64,000 bases of DNA from Flavobacteriaceae bacterium (GCA_018402135.1 JAGYJF010000005.1:62001-126000), one strand, 5' to 3'. Positions 44,835 to 54,440 are shown, numbered from the stretch's first letter. Numbers and translations: made by a program. The notes: a model not told the origin generated them from the sequence alone.

Positions 44835-45179
44835 TTATTCTTGGTTGTTGTCTGTATTATCGTTGGTTGTTGGTGCTGGTACAGTAACAGGCGCCGTAGT
44901 TGTATTACTATCTTTAAGCGCTTTGGATTCTACATCGCCACCAATTCCTGGAATAGCAAAATTAGAAAGTAGAATAAGTACTAAAAGTAAAGTGGCCAAA
45001 GCCCAAGTGCTTTTATCTAAAAAGTCGCCTGTTTTTTTAACACCACCTAATTGCTGTGTTCCGCCACCGCCGAATGATGAAGATAGTCCGCCACCTTTTG
45101 GATTTTGAACCATGATAACTACCACTAATAAAAATGCTACTGCAACTATTAGTATTAAGAAGATTGTAAAATTGCCCAT
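44835..45179 (-). CDS. secG: Preprotein translocase subunit SecG
   Basis: A 114-residue protein with two membrane helices (about residues 3-23 and 57-76). The SecG loop has VQNPKGGGLSSSFGGGGTQQLGG. The Asn/Thr/Pro-rich tail is common in flavobacterial SecG. It assists SecYEG. It overlaps the TPR gene by one base. Confidence 0.93.
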   Translation of the reverse strand: MGNFTIFLILIVAVAFLLVVVIMVQNPKGGGLSSSFGGGGTQQLGGVKKTGDFLDKSTWALATLLLVLILLSNFAIPGIGGDVESKALKDSNTTTAPVTVPAPTTNDNTDNNQE

Positions 45180-46081
45180 TATATGTTATTTTTTTCTTGT
45201 AATTCTTTTACCTTTTTAATTTGGTCTGCAAAGAAACCACTTTTTTCTGGATATTTCAAACTTAAAATTTTATAAGATTGAATTGCTTTATCGTAGTTTT
45301 TTTGTTCTAAGTAAACCCTCGCTAAGGTCTCTGTCATAAAGCCGTCGCTCTTGTTGTGGTCTGCTAAAACAATCGGTTTTACTGGTTCCGTTTTTACTGG
45401 TTCAATTTTTGGATTGTTCAGTAAAAACTTATCAATCAATGCCATTTTTTTGGCGATTGGTGAATTAGCTTCTATTGCTTTTTCTGTTGTTGATGGTGCT
45501 GCATGGCGGTCGATTGGTTTAAATGAAGTAATTTTTAACCATTCTGTAAATGAATGGGTCTCCGATTTATCAAACGCTAATGGTTTGCCAATATTTAAAG
45601 TATTTTCCACCTCTTCAATTTCAGAAACATCTACAGAGATTATCGGATTGGAACCAGTTATGTTTTCTTTTTTAGTTTCGAATAGGTAAGGATCTAATAC
45701 ACCTTCAGTAGCTTGTATGTGCTGTTTTAAAGCATCATCTATGGTAACGCTTTTTTCAACTGAAATAGCTTCCACTTCAAAAACGGTAATATTTTTGATT
45801 TGCTCGGAGTTTCGTTTGATTTGTTCCGAAATTTCGTTTTGATTAAATATTTCGGAAGTTATAAAATCGAATAGAACGCTTCTGTCTGTTGTAAGTGACG
45901 CGGTGGTTTTAAGTTGTTGATTGTATTTAAAACTCTCTTTATTTTTAAGACCTTTCAAGTACAAAGCTTGTGCTGGCTGAAAATAAGGAAATTGTTCAAT
46001 AATATTTAAAACTGCACTAGTTTCATCCGGATTAATTTTTTCTGGATGCTGCAATAGATATGTAAAATTCTCCGCTGTCAT
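45179..46081 (-). CDS. TPR-containing protein of unknown function
   Basis: A 300-residue cytoplasmic protein. The N-terminus (residues 5-80) looks helical and repeat-like (ILQHP-type NFTYLLQHPEKINPDE). The middle is low in complexity, and the C-terminus (about 245-300) has TPR helices: ETLARVYLEQKNYDKAIQSYKILSLKYPEKS. Conserved between lptE and secG in flavobacteria from memory. A role as envelope-biogenesis adaptor is possible, not shown. Confidence 0.8.
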   Translation of the reverse strand: MTAENFTYLLQHPEKINPDETSAVLNIIEQFPYFQPAQALYLKGLKNKESFKYNQQLKTTASLTTDRSVLFDFITSEIFNQNEISEQIKRNSEQIKNITVFEVEAISVEKSVTIDDALKQHIQATEGVLDPYLFETKKENITGSNPIISVDVSEIEEVENTLNIGKPLAFDKSETHSFTEWLKITSFKPIDRHAAPSTTEKAIEANSPIAKKMALIDKFLLNNPKIEPVKTEPVKPIVLADHNKSDGFMTETLARVYLEQKNYDKAIQSYKILSLKYPEKSGFFADQIKKVKELQEKNNI

Positions 46082-46085
46082 GTTG

Positions 46086-46589
46086 TTACCAATTGGCTAA
46101 AGAGGCATTAAAAATATCTTGGGTTATACGCTCAAAAATTTCGGCAACTGCAATATCTATTTGAGCACTGTTGAGTGGATCAGCCCCTTCGTAATCAAAA
46201 AAGAAGGAGAAGCGTTGTTCAAAATCGGCTTCTTCTTTGGTGGTATTAAAAAACCTAACATTTACCGATATCGTTAATCTATTTTGTGCGGCTCTATCAC
46301 CTGCAATTGCTGTTGTTGGTGAGACGCGGTATTCAACAATTTCACCTTCGTAAATTAAATCGCCACCGGAATTAACCAAACTCAATTTGGTTTGATTTTG
46401 AATTAAATCCTGCAAAGCATTGGTGAAATCAATATCTAAACCTGGTTCAATAAGTGCTGCATTATTCTGGAAAAAGTTGACTTGAAAGGTTTCTGCTGTT
46501 CCCGTATCGGCTCCTGTAAAAGAATAGAAACCACAGTTTTGAAATGAGACACAAGCTACTAAAAAGCAAATAATTTGATATGTTTTCAT
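46086..46589 (-). CDS. lptE: LPS-assembly lipoprotein LptE
   Basis: A 167-residue outer-membrane lipoprotein with lipobox in VSFQNCGFYSF. The family pattern of Bacteroidota LptE follows: FQVNFFQNNAALIEPGLDIDFTNALQDLIQNQT. It helps LptD place LPS in the outer membrane. It lies between the TPR gene and the sigma-54 activator gene, 4 bases from the TPR gene. Confidence 0.92.
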   Translation of the reverse strand: MKTYQIICFLVACVSFQNCGFYSFTGADTGTAETFQVNFFQNNAALIEPGLDIDFTNALQDLIQNQTKLSLVNSGGDLIYEGEIVEYRVSPTTAIAGDRAAQNRLTISVNVRFFNTTKEEADFEQRFSFFFDYEGADPLNSAQIDIAVAEIFERITQDIFNASLANW

Positions 46590-46624
46590 TGATAGTATGA
46601 CGTTATTTTAAACTTAACGACCCG

Positions 46625-47890
46625 TTACAAGTCATATTGTTTAATTTTTCTGTACAAGGTACGTTCACTTATACCTAACTCGGCTGCAGCAAGTTTTCGT
46701 TTACCGCTGTGACGTTCTAGGGATTTTTTAATAAGTTCTAATTCTTTATCATGTAATGACAATGTTTCTTCTTCTTCAATTTCTTCAGCAAAATCATATT
46801 TATCGGTTGCAGAGCTTGTATCCTTTTCAATAAAATCTGTATGTTCAGGAATGCTGAGAACTTCCATATCCTCGTCGGGTGTTTCAAAATCTATGTCGTC
46901 TTCTTCACCATAAATTTTTTGAATTAGACTTTCATTATTTTTTTGTACCTCATTTGCATTGCCAGATTTCATAAGCTCCATAGTTAACTTTTTAAGGTCG
47001 TTTAGGTCGCTTTTCATATCAAATAGCACTTTATATAGAATTTCACGTTCGTTGCTAAAGTCGCTCTCGGTCTTTGTTTTGCCTATAACGGCTGGTAAAT
47101 AGCTGTCGCTCTGTGGTAAATACTCTCGTAAAGTTGTAGCGGTAATGCTGCGTTCGTGTTCGAGTACAGACAATTGTTCGGCTACATTACGCAATTGCCT
47201 AATGTTCCCGTTCCATCGGTACTTTTGGAGAAGGATTACGGCTTCATCAGAAAGTTTTATGGCTGGCATTTTGTATTTAGAAGCAAAGTCGCTTGCAAAT
47301 TTCCGAAATAATAAGTGTATATCTTCTTTCCGGTCACGAAGTGGTGGTAAGGATATTTCTACGGTACTTAGTCGGTAGTATAAATCTTCTCGGAATTTCT
47401 CTTTTTTGATGGCCTCGAACATGTTGAGGTTTGTGGCTGCTACGATACGCACATCGGTTTTTTGAACTTGGCTAGAGCCTACCTTTAAAAATTCACCGTT
47501 TTCTAAAACTCGCAATAAACGCACTTGGGTGGTTAATGGTAATTCGCCTACTTCATCCAAAAAAATAGTACCACCATCAGCTACTTCAAAATAACCGTTA
47601 CGTGTTTGAGTAGCGCCGGTAAAGGCGCCTTTTTCGTGACCAAAAAGTTCACTGTCAATAGTTCCTTCAGGAATTGCACCACAGTTTACAGCTATATATT
47701 TGGCATGCTTACGGTGCGACAATTGGTGTATAATTTTTGGAATACTTTCCTTGCCAACGCCACTTTCTCCAGTAACCAAGACTGAAATATCAGTTGGTGA
47801 TACTTGTATAGCTTTTTCTATGGCACGGTTTAGTTTTGGATCATTTCCAATAATTCCAAAACGTTGCTTTATAACTTGCGTTGATTCCAT
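46625..47890 (-). CDS. Sigma-54-dependent transcriptional activator, no receiver domain
   Basis: A 421-residue AAA+ activator. It starts directly with the sigma-54 interaction domain: Walker A GESGVGKE (41-48), GAFTGA (88-93) that contacts sigma-54, and Walker B TIFLDEVG. A linker rich in acidic residues separates it from a Fis-type helix-turn-helix at the C-terminus (KRKLAAAELGISERTLYRKIKQ). With no N-terminal sensory domain, it may be controlled by level or by a partner. It sits upstream of lptE on the same strand. Confidence 0.92.
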   Translation of the reverse strand: MESTQVIKQRFGIIGNDPKLNRAIEKAIQVSPTDISVLVTGESGVGKESIPKIIHQLSHRKHAKYIAVNCGAIPEGTIDSELFGHEKGAFTGATQTRNGYFEVADGGTIFLDEVGELPLTTQVRLLRVLENGEFLKVGSSQVQKTDVRIVAATNLNMFEAIKKEKFREDLYYRLSTVEISLPPLRDRKEDIHLLFRKFASDFASKYKMPAIKLSDEAVILLQKYRWNGNIRQLRNVAEQLSVLEHERSITATTLREYLPQSDSYLPAVIGKTKTESDFSNEREILYKVLFDMKSDLNDLKKLTMELMKSGNANEVQKNNESLIQKIYGEEDDIDFETPDEDMEVLSIPEHTDFIEKDTSSATDKYDFAEEIEEEETLSLHDKELELIKKSLERHSGKRKLAAAELGISERTLYRKIKQYDL

Positions 47891-47923
47891 TATTTGTACT
47901 TCCTAGCTTGTAATTGTCTTGAA

Positions 47924-48865
47924 TTAGTTTACAAATTGAAAATTTTCAACTTGTTCAATTAGAACGCCATCACCTAAATCATAACTCGAGCTTCTACTCA
48001 TAATTCTATTGTCATCATCATAATTAAGTGTAAAATTTACAGTGCCTTCAGGTGTTGAAATACCAATCCAATTATTGGTGCTGGCAAATTGTGCTAAGCT
48101 AGTTCCAACATTATCTGAATAATCATCATTTAAAAATGAGAGGTAATATTGATCACTAAATGCTGCTTTTAATGGATTGGTATTTGTGTCGTAGGCAAAG
48201 GTTGCACTTGTATTGTCTTCACCAGAAATAACGGAAGAAATGCAATTTCCATTGGCGTCATAAGCTAAAATTTCAAGTAAAATGGAGTTGGTACCATCAA
48301 ATGATTCCTTCCTAATCAAAAGATTATTATTGTTTAGGGTAAAAATTGTTGAAATGTTTGAACCTAATTCCGTTCGGGTTATGGTATTAGCATCATGAAC
48401 GAAATTATAAGTGTAGTCATCTTCATTATCTGGTACGTAATTGTATTCAATTTCCGAAATATCGCCTTCATTGTTATATGTTACGGTAGTTTCGTTGGTT
48501 GTGACTCCAGACGAAACACTGGTAAAACTGGTGATTTGCGCTGAATTATTCCGCGAAAATGTTACATTTTCTGTTGAAGTACTCCCGAAAAACGTAGAGG
48601 CTATGGTTGCAGTATTTACGCGGTTGTTAGCATTAAAATTAAAATCTGTATCCACTAAAAAATTTCCAAAAATTGGCACAGTTGAATTGACGTCTAGACT
48701 GTATTGATTTAAGGCTAATGGGTTGTTGTTATTGTTGTTGTTGCCATTGTTGTTACCATTACCATTATTGTTTTGGTTGTTGTTAATAACATCTGCCTCT
48801 AGCGGTTCGTTGTCGCAAGCAGTAAAAATTGTGATTGATAGTAAAATTAGGATGAGTTGTTTCAT
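47924..48865 (-). CDS. Lipoprotein with an Asn-rich linker
   Basis: A 313-residue lipoprotein: signal peptide with lipobox SITIFTACDNEP. A low-complexity Asn/Gly linker (about residues 28-48) precedes a beta-rich body with YNNEGDISEIEYNY and NLLIRKESFDG, which resemble the RHS/YD-like or DUF4595-type repeats common in exported Bacteroidota lipoproteins. The linker is encoded by AAC-type triplet repeats and may vary in length between strains. Function unknown. Confidence 0.75.
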   Translation of the reverse strand: MKQLILILLSITIFTACDNEPLEADVINNNQNNNGNGNNNGNNNNNNNPLALNQYSLDVNSTVPIFGNFLVDTDFNFNANNRVNTATIASTFFGSTSTENVTFSRNNSAQITSFTSVSSGVTTNETTVTYNNEGDISEIEYNYVPDNEDDYTYNFVHDANTITRTELGSNISTIFTLNNNNLLIRKESFDGTNSILLEILAYDANGNCISSVISGEDNTSATFAYDTNTNPLKAAFSDQYYLSFLNDDYSDNVGTSLAQFASTNNWIGISTPEGTVNFTLNYDDDNRIMSRSSSYDLGDGVLIEQVENFQFVN

Positions 48866-48874
48866 GTATTAGCG

Positions 48875-50323
48875 TTAATTGTTCATGTTTGAATAGCCAA
48901 CCGCCTCACCAATAAGTGTTGCGCTGGTGCAATTGGTAATTTTTACATTTACAAAATCACCAGGTTTGTAATGTTCTTTAGGAAAAACCACTACAGTATT
49001 TTGGCTGTTTCTGCCAGACCAATGGGCCTCGGATTTTTTAGATGATTTTTCAACTAAAACTTCTTCAATCTTGCCTAAATGTTGTTGTGTTCTAAAGTAA
49101 CTGTGTTCACGTTGTAGGTCGATAATTTCTTGCAGTCGACGTTTTTTGGTTTCTTCAGGGATATCGTCTTCCATTTTTCTTTCGGCCAAGGTGCCAGGTC
49201 GCTCCGAATAAGCGAACATAAATCCAAAATCGTATTTTACATGCTCCATTAGGCTCAGTGTGTCTTGGTGGTCTTCTTCGGTTTCAGTTGGAAATCCTGT
49301 AATCATATCTTGACTGATTCCGCAATCGGGAATGCGTAGTTTAATATTGTCGATTAGTTCAAAATATTCCTCACGCGTATGTTGGCGGTTCATTGCCTTA
49401 AGAATGCGATTGCTGCCACTTTGTACGGGCAAATGGATATAATTGCAAATATTATGGTGCTTAGCCATACTTTCAATAACGTCTAAAGTCATATCCTGTG
49501 GATTGGATGTAGAGAATCTAAAACGCATTTTCGGAAACTGAGTGGCACAGGCATCTAAAAGCTGCGAAAAATTTACGGCAGTTGCTTTTTGTATGTCGCT
49601 GGCTTTTTCATAATCTTTTTTGAGTCCGCCACCATAATAAAGGTAACTATCCACATTTTGACCAAGAAGTGTGATTTCTTTAAAACCTCGTTGCCAAAGG
49701 TCTTTAATTTCGTCTAGAATACTTTGAGGGTCACGACTGCGCTCGCGACCTCTTGTAAAAGGTACCACACAAAAGGTACACATGTTATCGCAGCCACGTG
49801 TGATAGACACGAATGCCGTAACGCCGTTTGAGTTGAGACGTACTGGCGCTATATCGCCATACGTTTCATCTTTAGATAGAATGACGTTAACGGCGTTGCG
49901 TCCTTCGTCAACTTCTTCTAATAAATTGGGTAAATCTTTGTAAGCATCAGGTCCAACAACCAGGTCTACCATTTTTTCTTCTTCAAGAAACTTACTTTTT
50001 AAACGTTCGGCCATACAGCCTAGAACGCCAATTTTCATCGTTGGATTTATTTTTTTGACAGCGTTATATTTTTCCAAACGTTTTCTGACCGTTTGTTCAG
50101 CTTTGTCTCTAATAGAACAAGTATTAACCAATACAAGGTCGGCTTCTTCAAGGTTTTGTGTAGTATTGTAGCCGTTGTTAGCCAAAATGGAAGCGACAAT
50201 TTCACTATCGCTAAAATTCATTTGGCAACCATAACTTTCTATAAAAAGTTTGCGTGTATTCTCGGGTTTTGCTTCGAGAATCAATTGTTCGCCTTGCTTG
50301 TTTTCGTCAATGATTTTTTCCAT
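48875..50323 (-). CDS. miaB: tRNA-2-methylthio-N6-dimethylallyladenosine synthase
   Basis: Radical-SAM methylthiotransferase acting on A37 of tRNAs. The N-terminal UPF0004 cluster cysteines are in YGCQMNFSD, NTCSIRD and LGCMAERL. The radical-SAM CX3CX2C is RGCDNMCTFCVVPFTRG. The TRAM domain is at the C-terminus (KIEEVLVEKSSKK onward). 482 aa is normal. It has a promoter overlapping a palindrome. Confidence 0.97.
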   Translation of the reverse strand: MEKIIDENKQGEQLILEAKPENTRKLFIESYGCQMNFSDSEIVASILANNGYNTTQNLEEADLVLVNTCSIRDKAEQTVRKRLEKYNAVKKINPTMKIGVLGCMAERLKSKFLEEEKMVDLVVGPDAYKDLPNLLEEVDEGRNAVNVILSKDETYGDIAPVRLNSNGVTAFVSITRGCDNMCTFCVVPFTRGRERSRDPQSILDEIKDLWQRGFKEITLLGQNVDSYLYYGGGLKKDYEKASDIQKATAVNFSQLLDACATQFPKMRFRFSTSNPQDMTLDVIESMAKHHNICNYIHLPVQSGSNRILKAMNRQHTREEYFELIDNIKLRIPDCGISQDMITGFPTETEEDHQDTLSLMEHVKYDFGFMFAYSERPGTLAERKMEDDIPEETKKRRLQEIIDLQREHSYFRTQQHLGKIEEVLVEKSSKKSEAHWSGRNSQNTVVVFPKEHYKPGDFVNVKITNCTSATLIGEAVGYSNMNN

Positions 50324-50359
50324 GGTAATTTCAGTACAACCTGCTAATCAATAAGTCTG

Positions 50360-50398
50360 CAAAGATAAGGTATAAATCGGAATTATGACAAATTGTCA
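50360..50398 (-). promoter_or_regulatory. miaB promoter with overlapping palindrome
   Basis: On the minus strand TTTG (50389-50392), a 21-base spacer and TATCTTTG (50360-50367), a perfect -7 element. The TTTG is inside the perfect palindrome TGACAA-A-TTGTCA (50386-50398). The arrangement mirrors that at groES, where the -33 TTTG is also followed by TCA. Confidence 0.55.
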
Positions 50399-50667
50399 GC
50401 GTGTTTTTTTAATTCAAATTGGCCAATAATCGTTGTTTTTGTTATTCAAATGCTTGTTGTTTCTGGAGAGTAGATGATGCAATTAATGCAAATACCGTCA
50501 ACGTAATGACGCAATTAAGGTGAATTAGGTAAAGGAGTCAAAAATTGAGGCATCACCAAAGAAATTTATCTCGATTTTATAATTTAATTTTGTAATTTCA
50601 GTCCTTAGTCGCTGAAAATGAACTTAAATTAAAAGAATATATTTTTGGTATTATAGACCAAATTAGG

Positions 50668-50695
50668 TTTGTATCTCAATTTTCATATACATTTG
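50668..50695 (+). promoter_or_regulatory. topA promoter
   Basis: TTTG (50668-50671), 16-base spacer, TACATTTG (50688-50695), a perfect TAnnTTTG. The ATG is 19 bases further. Confidence 0.5.
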
Positions 50696-50714
50696 TATCC
50701 TTAAAAAGCAAAGC

Positions 50715-53216
50715 ATGTCAAAGAATCTTGTTATAGTTGAGTCACCCGCAAAAGCAAAAACCATTGAAAAATTTCTTGGAAAAGATTATACCGTAGCGTC
50801 TAGTTTTGGCCATATTTCAGATTTACCTTCCAAAGAATTGGGCGTTGATGTAGATGGTGATTTTAAACCCAAATATCAAGTTTCTAAAGATAAACGCGAC
50901 GTTGTAAAAAAACTAAAGGAGCTAGCAGGTAAGGCCGATATGGTTTGGTTGGCGAGTGATGAAGATCGCGAGGGAGAAGCTATTGCTTGGCATTTGGCAG
51001 AAGAATTAAAACTAGATAAAGCGAAAACGAAACGTATTGTTTTTCATGAAATCACGAAATCGGCCATTGAAAAAGCCATCGCTAATCCGCGTGAAATAGA
51101 CTATAACTTAGTAGATGCGCAACAAGCGCGACGTGTACTAGACAGAATAGTAGGTTACGAACTATCGCCAGTTTTATGGCGTAAAGTTAAAGGCGGACTT
51201 TCAGCTGGTCGTGTACAATCGGTTTCGGTGAGGCTAATTGTTGAAAGAGAGCGCGAAATTCAGGCATTTGATCCTGTGGCATCTTTTAGAATTGATGCTG
51301 AATTTGCCAATGAAGCTGGGCAAACATTTAAAGCAAAACTCAATTCAAACTTTTCTAAAAAAGAAGAAGCTACTAAGTTTTTAGAGCGCAATGCTAATGC
51401 AACTTATAAGGTTGGAAGTCTCGATAAAAAACCAGCAAAAAAGTCACCGTCACCACCATTTACAACTTCTACCTTGCAACAGGAAGCATCGCGAAAGCTG
51501 GGCTTTTCAGTTAGCAGAACCATGAGTGCCGCGCAACGTTTATACGAAGCGGGTTTTATTACTTATATGAGAACGGATAGTGTTAATTTATCTGTAGAAG
51601 CGCAAAACGCCGCTGCCGAAGAAATTAATAAAAGTTATGGTGCAAAATTTAGCAAAACACGCCAGTACAAAGGAAAAAGCAAAGGCGCACAAGAAGCACA
51701 CGAGGCAATCAGACCTACCAATTTTGGTCAAAACTCAGTAAATGTTGAGCGTGACCAAGCAAAATTGTATGAATTAATATGGAAACGCGCCATCGCCTCA
51801 CAAATGAGTGACGCAGAGTTGGAGCGGACCAATGTTAAAATTGAAGCTTCAACCCATAATGAACAATTTACTGCCAATGGTGAAGTCATTACATTTGAAG
51901 GATTTTTAAAAGTTTATCTTGAAAGTACAGACGATGAAGATACCGAGCAGGAAGGTATGTTGCCAGCCATGAAGTTAAATGAGCGTCTTACTAACCATTA
52001 CATTACTGCCACAGAACGATTTACAAGACCACCATATCGCTATACCGAAGCTTCTTTGGTAAAACAGTTAGAAGAACTGGGTATCGGCCGACCGTCAACC
52101 TACGCACCAACTATTTCAACCATACAAAATAGAAATTACGTTGAAAAAGGCACTGTTGACGGTGTTGAAAGAAAATATGTGCAGTCAACTTTAAAAAATG
52201 GAAAAGTTACTGAAAAGGTCCTTTCTGAAAAAGTCGGTTCAGATAAGGGAAAATTGGTGCCTACTGATATTGGTATGATAGTGACGGATTTTTTAGTCAA
52301 TCACTTTGAAAGTATTCTCGATTATAATTTTACAGCTAAAGTAGAAGAAGATTTTGATGATATTGCTGAAGGCAAAGAAGATTGGACTAAGATGATGCGA
52401 ACCTTCTACGATAAGTTTCATCCCAAGGTTACCGATGTTCAAGAAAATGCAGAACGTGAATCAGGTGAGCGTGTGCTTGGCGTCGACCCAAAAACGGGCA
52501 GGCAGGTAAGTGTTCGATTGGGTAAATTTGGCCCTATGGTTCAAATAGGTACTGCCGAAGAAGAAGAAAAACCATTGTTTGCAAGTCTATCACCAGACCA
52601 ACAGCTCAACACCATTACGTTTGAAGAAGCTATGGATTTGTTCAAACTGCCAAAACAACTAGGTACTTATAAAGATGAAGAGGTTGAAGTTAATAATGGC
52701 AGATTTGGGCCTTACGTTCGTTATGGTAAGAAATTTGTTTCATTGCCGCCTGGGGTAGATGCCTTAAGTGTTGAAATGGATGATGCAGTTACCTTAATTA
52801 AGGAAAAAGAAGCAGCGGATGCGCCAATTTTTACTTATAAAGACAAACCGGTGATTAAAGGCAAAGGGAGATTTGGTCCATTTATTAAATGGGACAATAC
52901 CTTTATAAATGTCAATAAAAAATACGACTGGGATAATTTATCTTTTGAGGATGTACAAAACCTAATTGAGGATAAAATTCAGAAAGACAAAGATAAAATT
53001 ATCAACCATTGGGAAAAGGAAGGTATTACCGTTGAAAAAGCACGTTGGGGACGACACAATATTATTAAAGGTAAAATCAAAATAGAACTTGATAAATCGG
53101 TTGATGCCACTAAAATTACCTTAGAAAAGGCTCAAGAGCTTATAGCAAGTAAGGCTCCAAAGAAGAAAACTGTTAAAAAAGCTACTTCAAAGAAAACAAC
53201 CACAAAAAAGAAATAG
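50715..53216 (+). CDS. topA: DNA topoisomerase I
   Basis: Type IA topoisomerase that relaxes negative supercoils, 833 aa. The TOPRIM domain begins at residue 4 (LVIVESPAKAKTIEKFLG), with the acidic DEDREGEAIAWH. The catalytic Tyr is in GFITYMRTDSVNLS. The C-terminal topoisomerase repeats (GRFGPYVRYGKKF and GRFGPFIKWD) replace the zinc fingers of E. coli TopA, and a Lys/Thr-rich tail (APKKKTVKKATSKK) ends the protein. This form is normal for Bacteroidota. Confidence 0.97.
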   Translation: MSKNLVIVESPAKAKTIEKFLGKDYTVASSFGHISDLPSKELGVDVDGDFKPKYQVSKDKRDVVKKLKELAGKADMVWLASDEDREGEAIAWHLAEELKLDKAKTKRIVFHEITKSAIEKAIANPREIDYNLVDAQQARRVLDRIVGYELSPVLWRKVKGGLSAGRVQSVSVRLIVEREREIQAFDPVASFRIDAEFANEAGQTFKAKLNSNFSKKEEATKFLERNANATYKVGSLDKKPAKKSPSPPFTTSTLQQEASRKLGFSVSRTMSAAQRLYEAGFITYMRTDSVNLSVEAQNAAAEEINKSYGAKFSKTRQYKGKSKGAQEAHEAIRPTNFGQNSVNVERDQAKLYELIWKRAIASQMSDAELERTNVKIEASTHNEQFTANGEVITFEGFLKVYLESTDDEDTEQEGMLPAMKLNERLTNHYITATERFTRPPYRYTEASLVKQLEELGIGRPSTYAPTISTIQNRNYVEKGTVDGVERKYVQSTLKNGKVTEKVLSEKVGSDKGKLVPTDIGMIVTDFLVNHFESILDYNFTAKVEEDFDDIAEGKEDWTKMMRTFYDKFHPKVTDVQENAERESGERVLGVDPKTGRQVSVRLGKFGPMVQIGTAEEEEKPLFASLSPDQQLNTITFEEAMDLFKLPKQLGTYKDEEVEVNNGRFGPYVRYGKKFVSLPPGVDALSVEMDDAVTLIKEKEAADAPIFTYKDKPVIKGKGRFGPFIKWDNTFINVNKKYDWDNLSFEDVQNLIEDKIQKDKDKIINHWEKEGITVEKARWGRHNIIKGKIKIELDKSVDATKITLEKAQELIASKAPKKKTVKKATSKKTTTKKK

Positions 53217-53234
53217 GAAAACTTAATTTTTAAT

Positions 53235-53242
53235 TAACTTTG
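53235..53242 (+). promoter_or_regulatory. Promoter -7 element of the arginase-fold gene
   Basis: TAACTTTG, a perfect TAnnTTTG, 34 bases before the ATG, in the short gap after topA. No TTTG is visible at the -33 position. Confidence 0.4.
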
Positions 53243-53276
53243 ACGGTGATATTATCCGATTACCGTCAATAGTTAT

Positions 53277-54440
53277 ATGAATTTTGATTTTCTCTCGCCT
53301 GTTTCTGAATTTGTTATTGCTCAAAACGAACTCAATACACCCCAATCTCTCGGAAAAAAGTGTAAAATTCACTCCAAGCAAAATGGCATCCCAGATTTAG
53401 ACGATGTTCAAATAGCCATACTTGGCGTTCTCGAAAATCGAAATGATGTGAATTATATGGCAGAACAGCTCAATTTTGACGCTGTACGTGCTTCCTTATT
53501 TCAATTATTTCCAGGCAATTGGCATACGCAACTGGCAGATTTAGGCGACATAAAGCCAGGTGAAAGCGTTGAAGACACCTATTTTGCGCTTAAAACAGCC
53601 ATTTCAATTCTAGTTGAAAAACAAATTATTCCAATCATTATAGGAGGCAGTCAAGATTTAATGTACGCTATTTACCGAGCTTTTGATACCATTGCACCAA
53701 TGGTAAACATTGTTAATGTCGATACCAATTTCGATCTTGGTGATTCCAATCTACCAATAAAAAATAATAGTTATTTAGGAAAGGTCATTTTAGATAAGCC
53801 TTACAACCTGTTTAATTATAGTGTAATAGGTTATCAAACTTATTTCAACTCGCAAGAAGAAATAGATTTGATGGACAAACTCTACTTTGAGGCCTACCGA
53901 TTGGGCGAAATCACTTCAAATACCCAACTGGTTGAACCAGTAATGCGCGATGCAACCATTGTGGGTTTAGATTTAAAATCGGTAAAGGCATCCGAAGTAG
54001 GAAGGAAGCAACAATATTCTCCAAATGGTTTTAGCGGTCAGCAAGTTTGCGCCATTGCCAGATACGCCGGTATTAGCAATAAGGTAAAGACTTTTGGAAT
54101 ATACGAATACAAATTTGCGCCCAATGAAGTGACTGATATGCTCATGGCTCAAATAGTGTGGTATTTTATTGAAGGCGTAAATTGTCGCATTAAAGATGAT
54201 AGTTTTTCAAACTTGAATGATTATCAAAAATATAATGTTTTGGTAGAAGATGAAGAGCTTATATTCTTTAAAAGTATAAAAACTGGACGTTGGTGGATTG
54301 AAATCCCTTTTTTACCCGACGTCAATAATAAATTAAAGAAGCACACGTTATTACCTTGCATGCATCAAGACTATATCGATGCAAGTCACGGTAAAATACC
54401 AGAAAGATGGTATAAAGCGTATAAGAAGAATAGTTTTTAA
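53277..54440 (+). CDS. Arginase/formimidoylglutamase-fold protein lacking metal ligands
   Basis: A 387-residue protein of the ureohydrolase fold, usually annotated as formimidoylglutamase. The three metal-binding motifs are degenerate. The GGxH position reads IIGGSQDL (His to Gln), DAHxD reads VDTNFDLGD (His to Asn), and the (S)xDxDxxDP motif reads GLDLKSVKASE. It is unlikely to be an active Mn-hydrolase. It lies between topA and gldK on the same strand. I recall such a gene next to gldK in other flavobacteria, which would suggest a role related to gliding or T9SS, but this is inference. Confidence 0.82.
   Translation: MNFDFLSPVSEFVIAQNELNTPQSLGKKCKIHSKQNGIPDLDDVQIAILGVLENRNDVNYMAEQLNFDAVRASLFQLFPGNWHTQLADLGDIKPGESVEDTYFALKTAISILVEKQIIPIIIGGSQDLMYAIYRAFDTIAPMVNIVNVDTNFDLGDSNLPIKNNSYLGKVILDKPYNLFNYSVIGYQTYFNSQEEIDLMDKLYFEAYRLGEITSNTQLVEPVMRDATIVGLDLKSVKASEVGRKQQYSPNGFSGQQVCAIARYAGISNKVKTFGIYEYKFAPNEVTDMLMAQIVWYFIEGVNCRIKDDSFSNLNDYQKYNVLVEDEELIFFKSIKTGRWWIEIPFLPDVNNKLKKHTLLPCMHQDYIDASHGKIPERWYKAYKKNSF

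Larger units (their letters stand above)
50324..50714. other. Gene-free region between divergent miaB and topA
   Basis: No gene seen. It contains the two divergent promoters and the TGACAAATTGTCA palindrome (50386-50398). An imperfect direct repeat of unknown meaning is also present: ATGATGCAATTAATG (50474-50488) and ATGACGCAATTAAGG (50506-50520), 13 of 15 identical. Confidence 0.7.

Noticed and set aside
48720-48795. Repeat tract as a CRISPR or other array
   Set aside because: It is an in-frame triplet repeat coding for Asn in a lipoprotein; there are no spacers.
53277-54440. Functional formimidoylglutamase for histidine degradation
   Set aside because: Metal-binding motifs are lost and no hut genes are in the neighbourhood.
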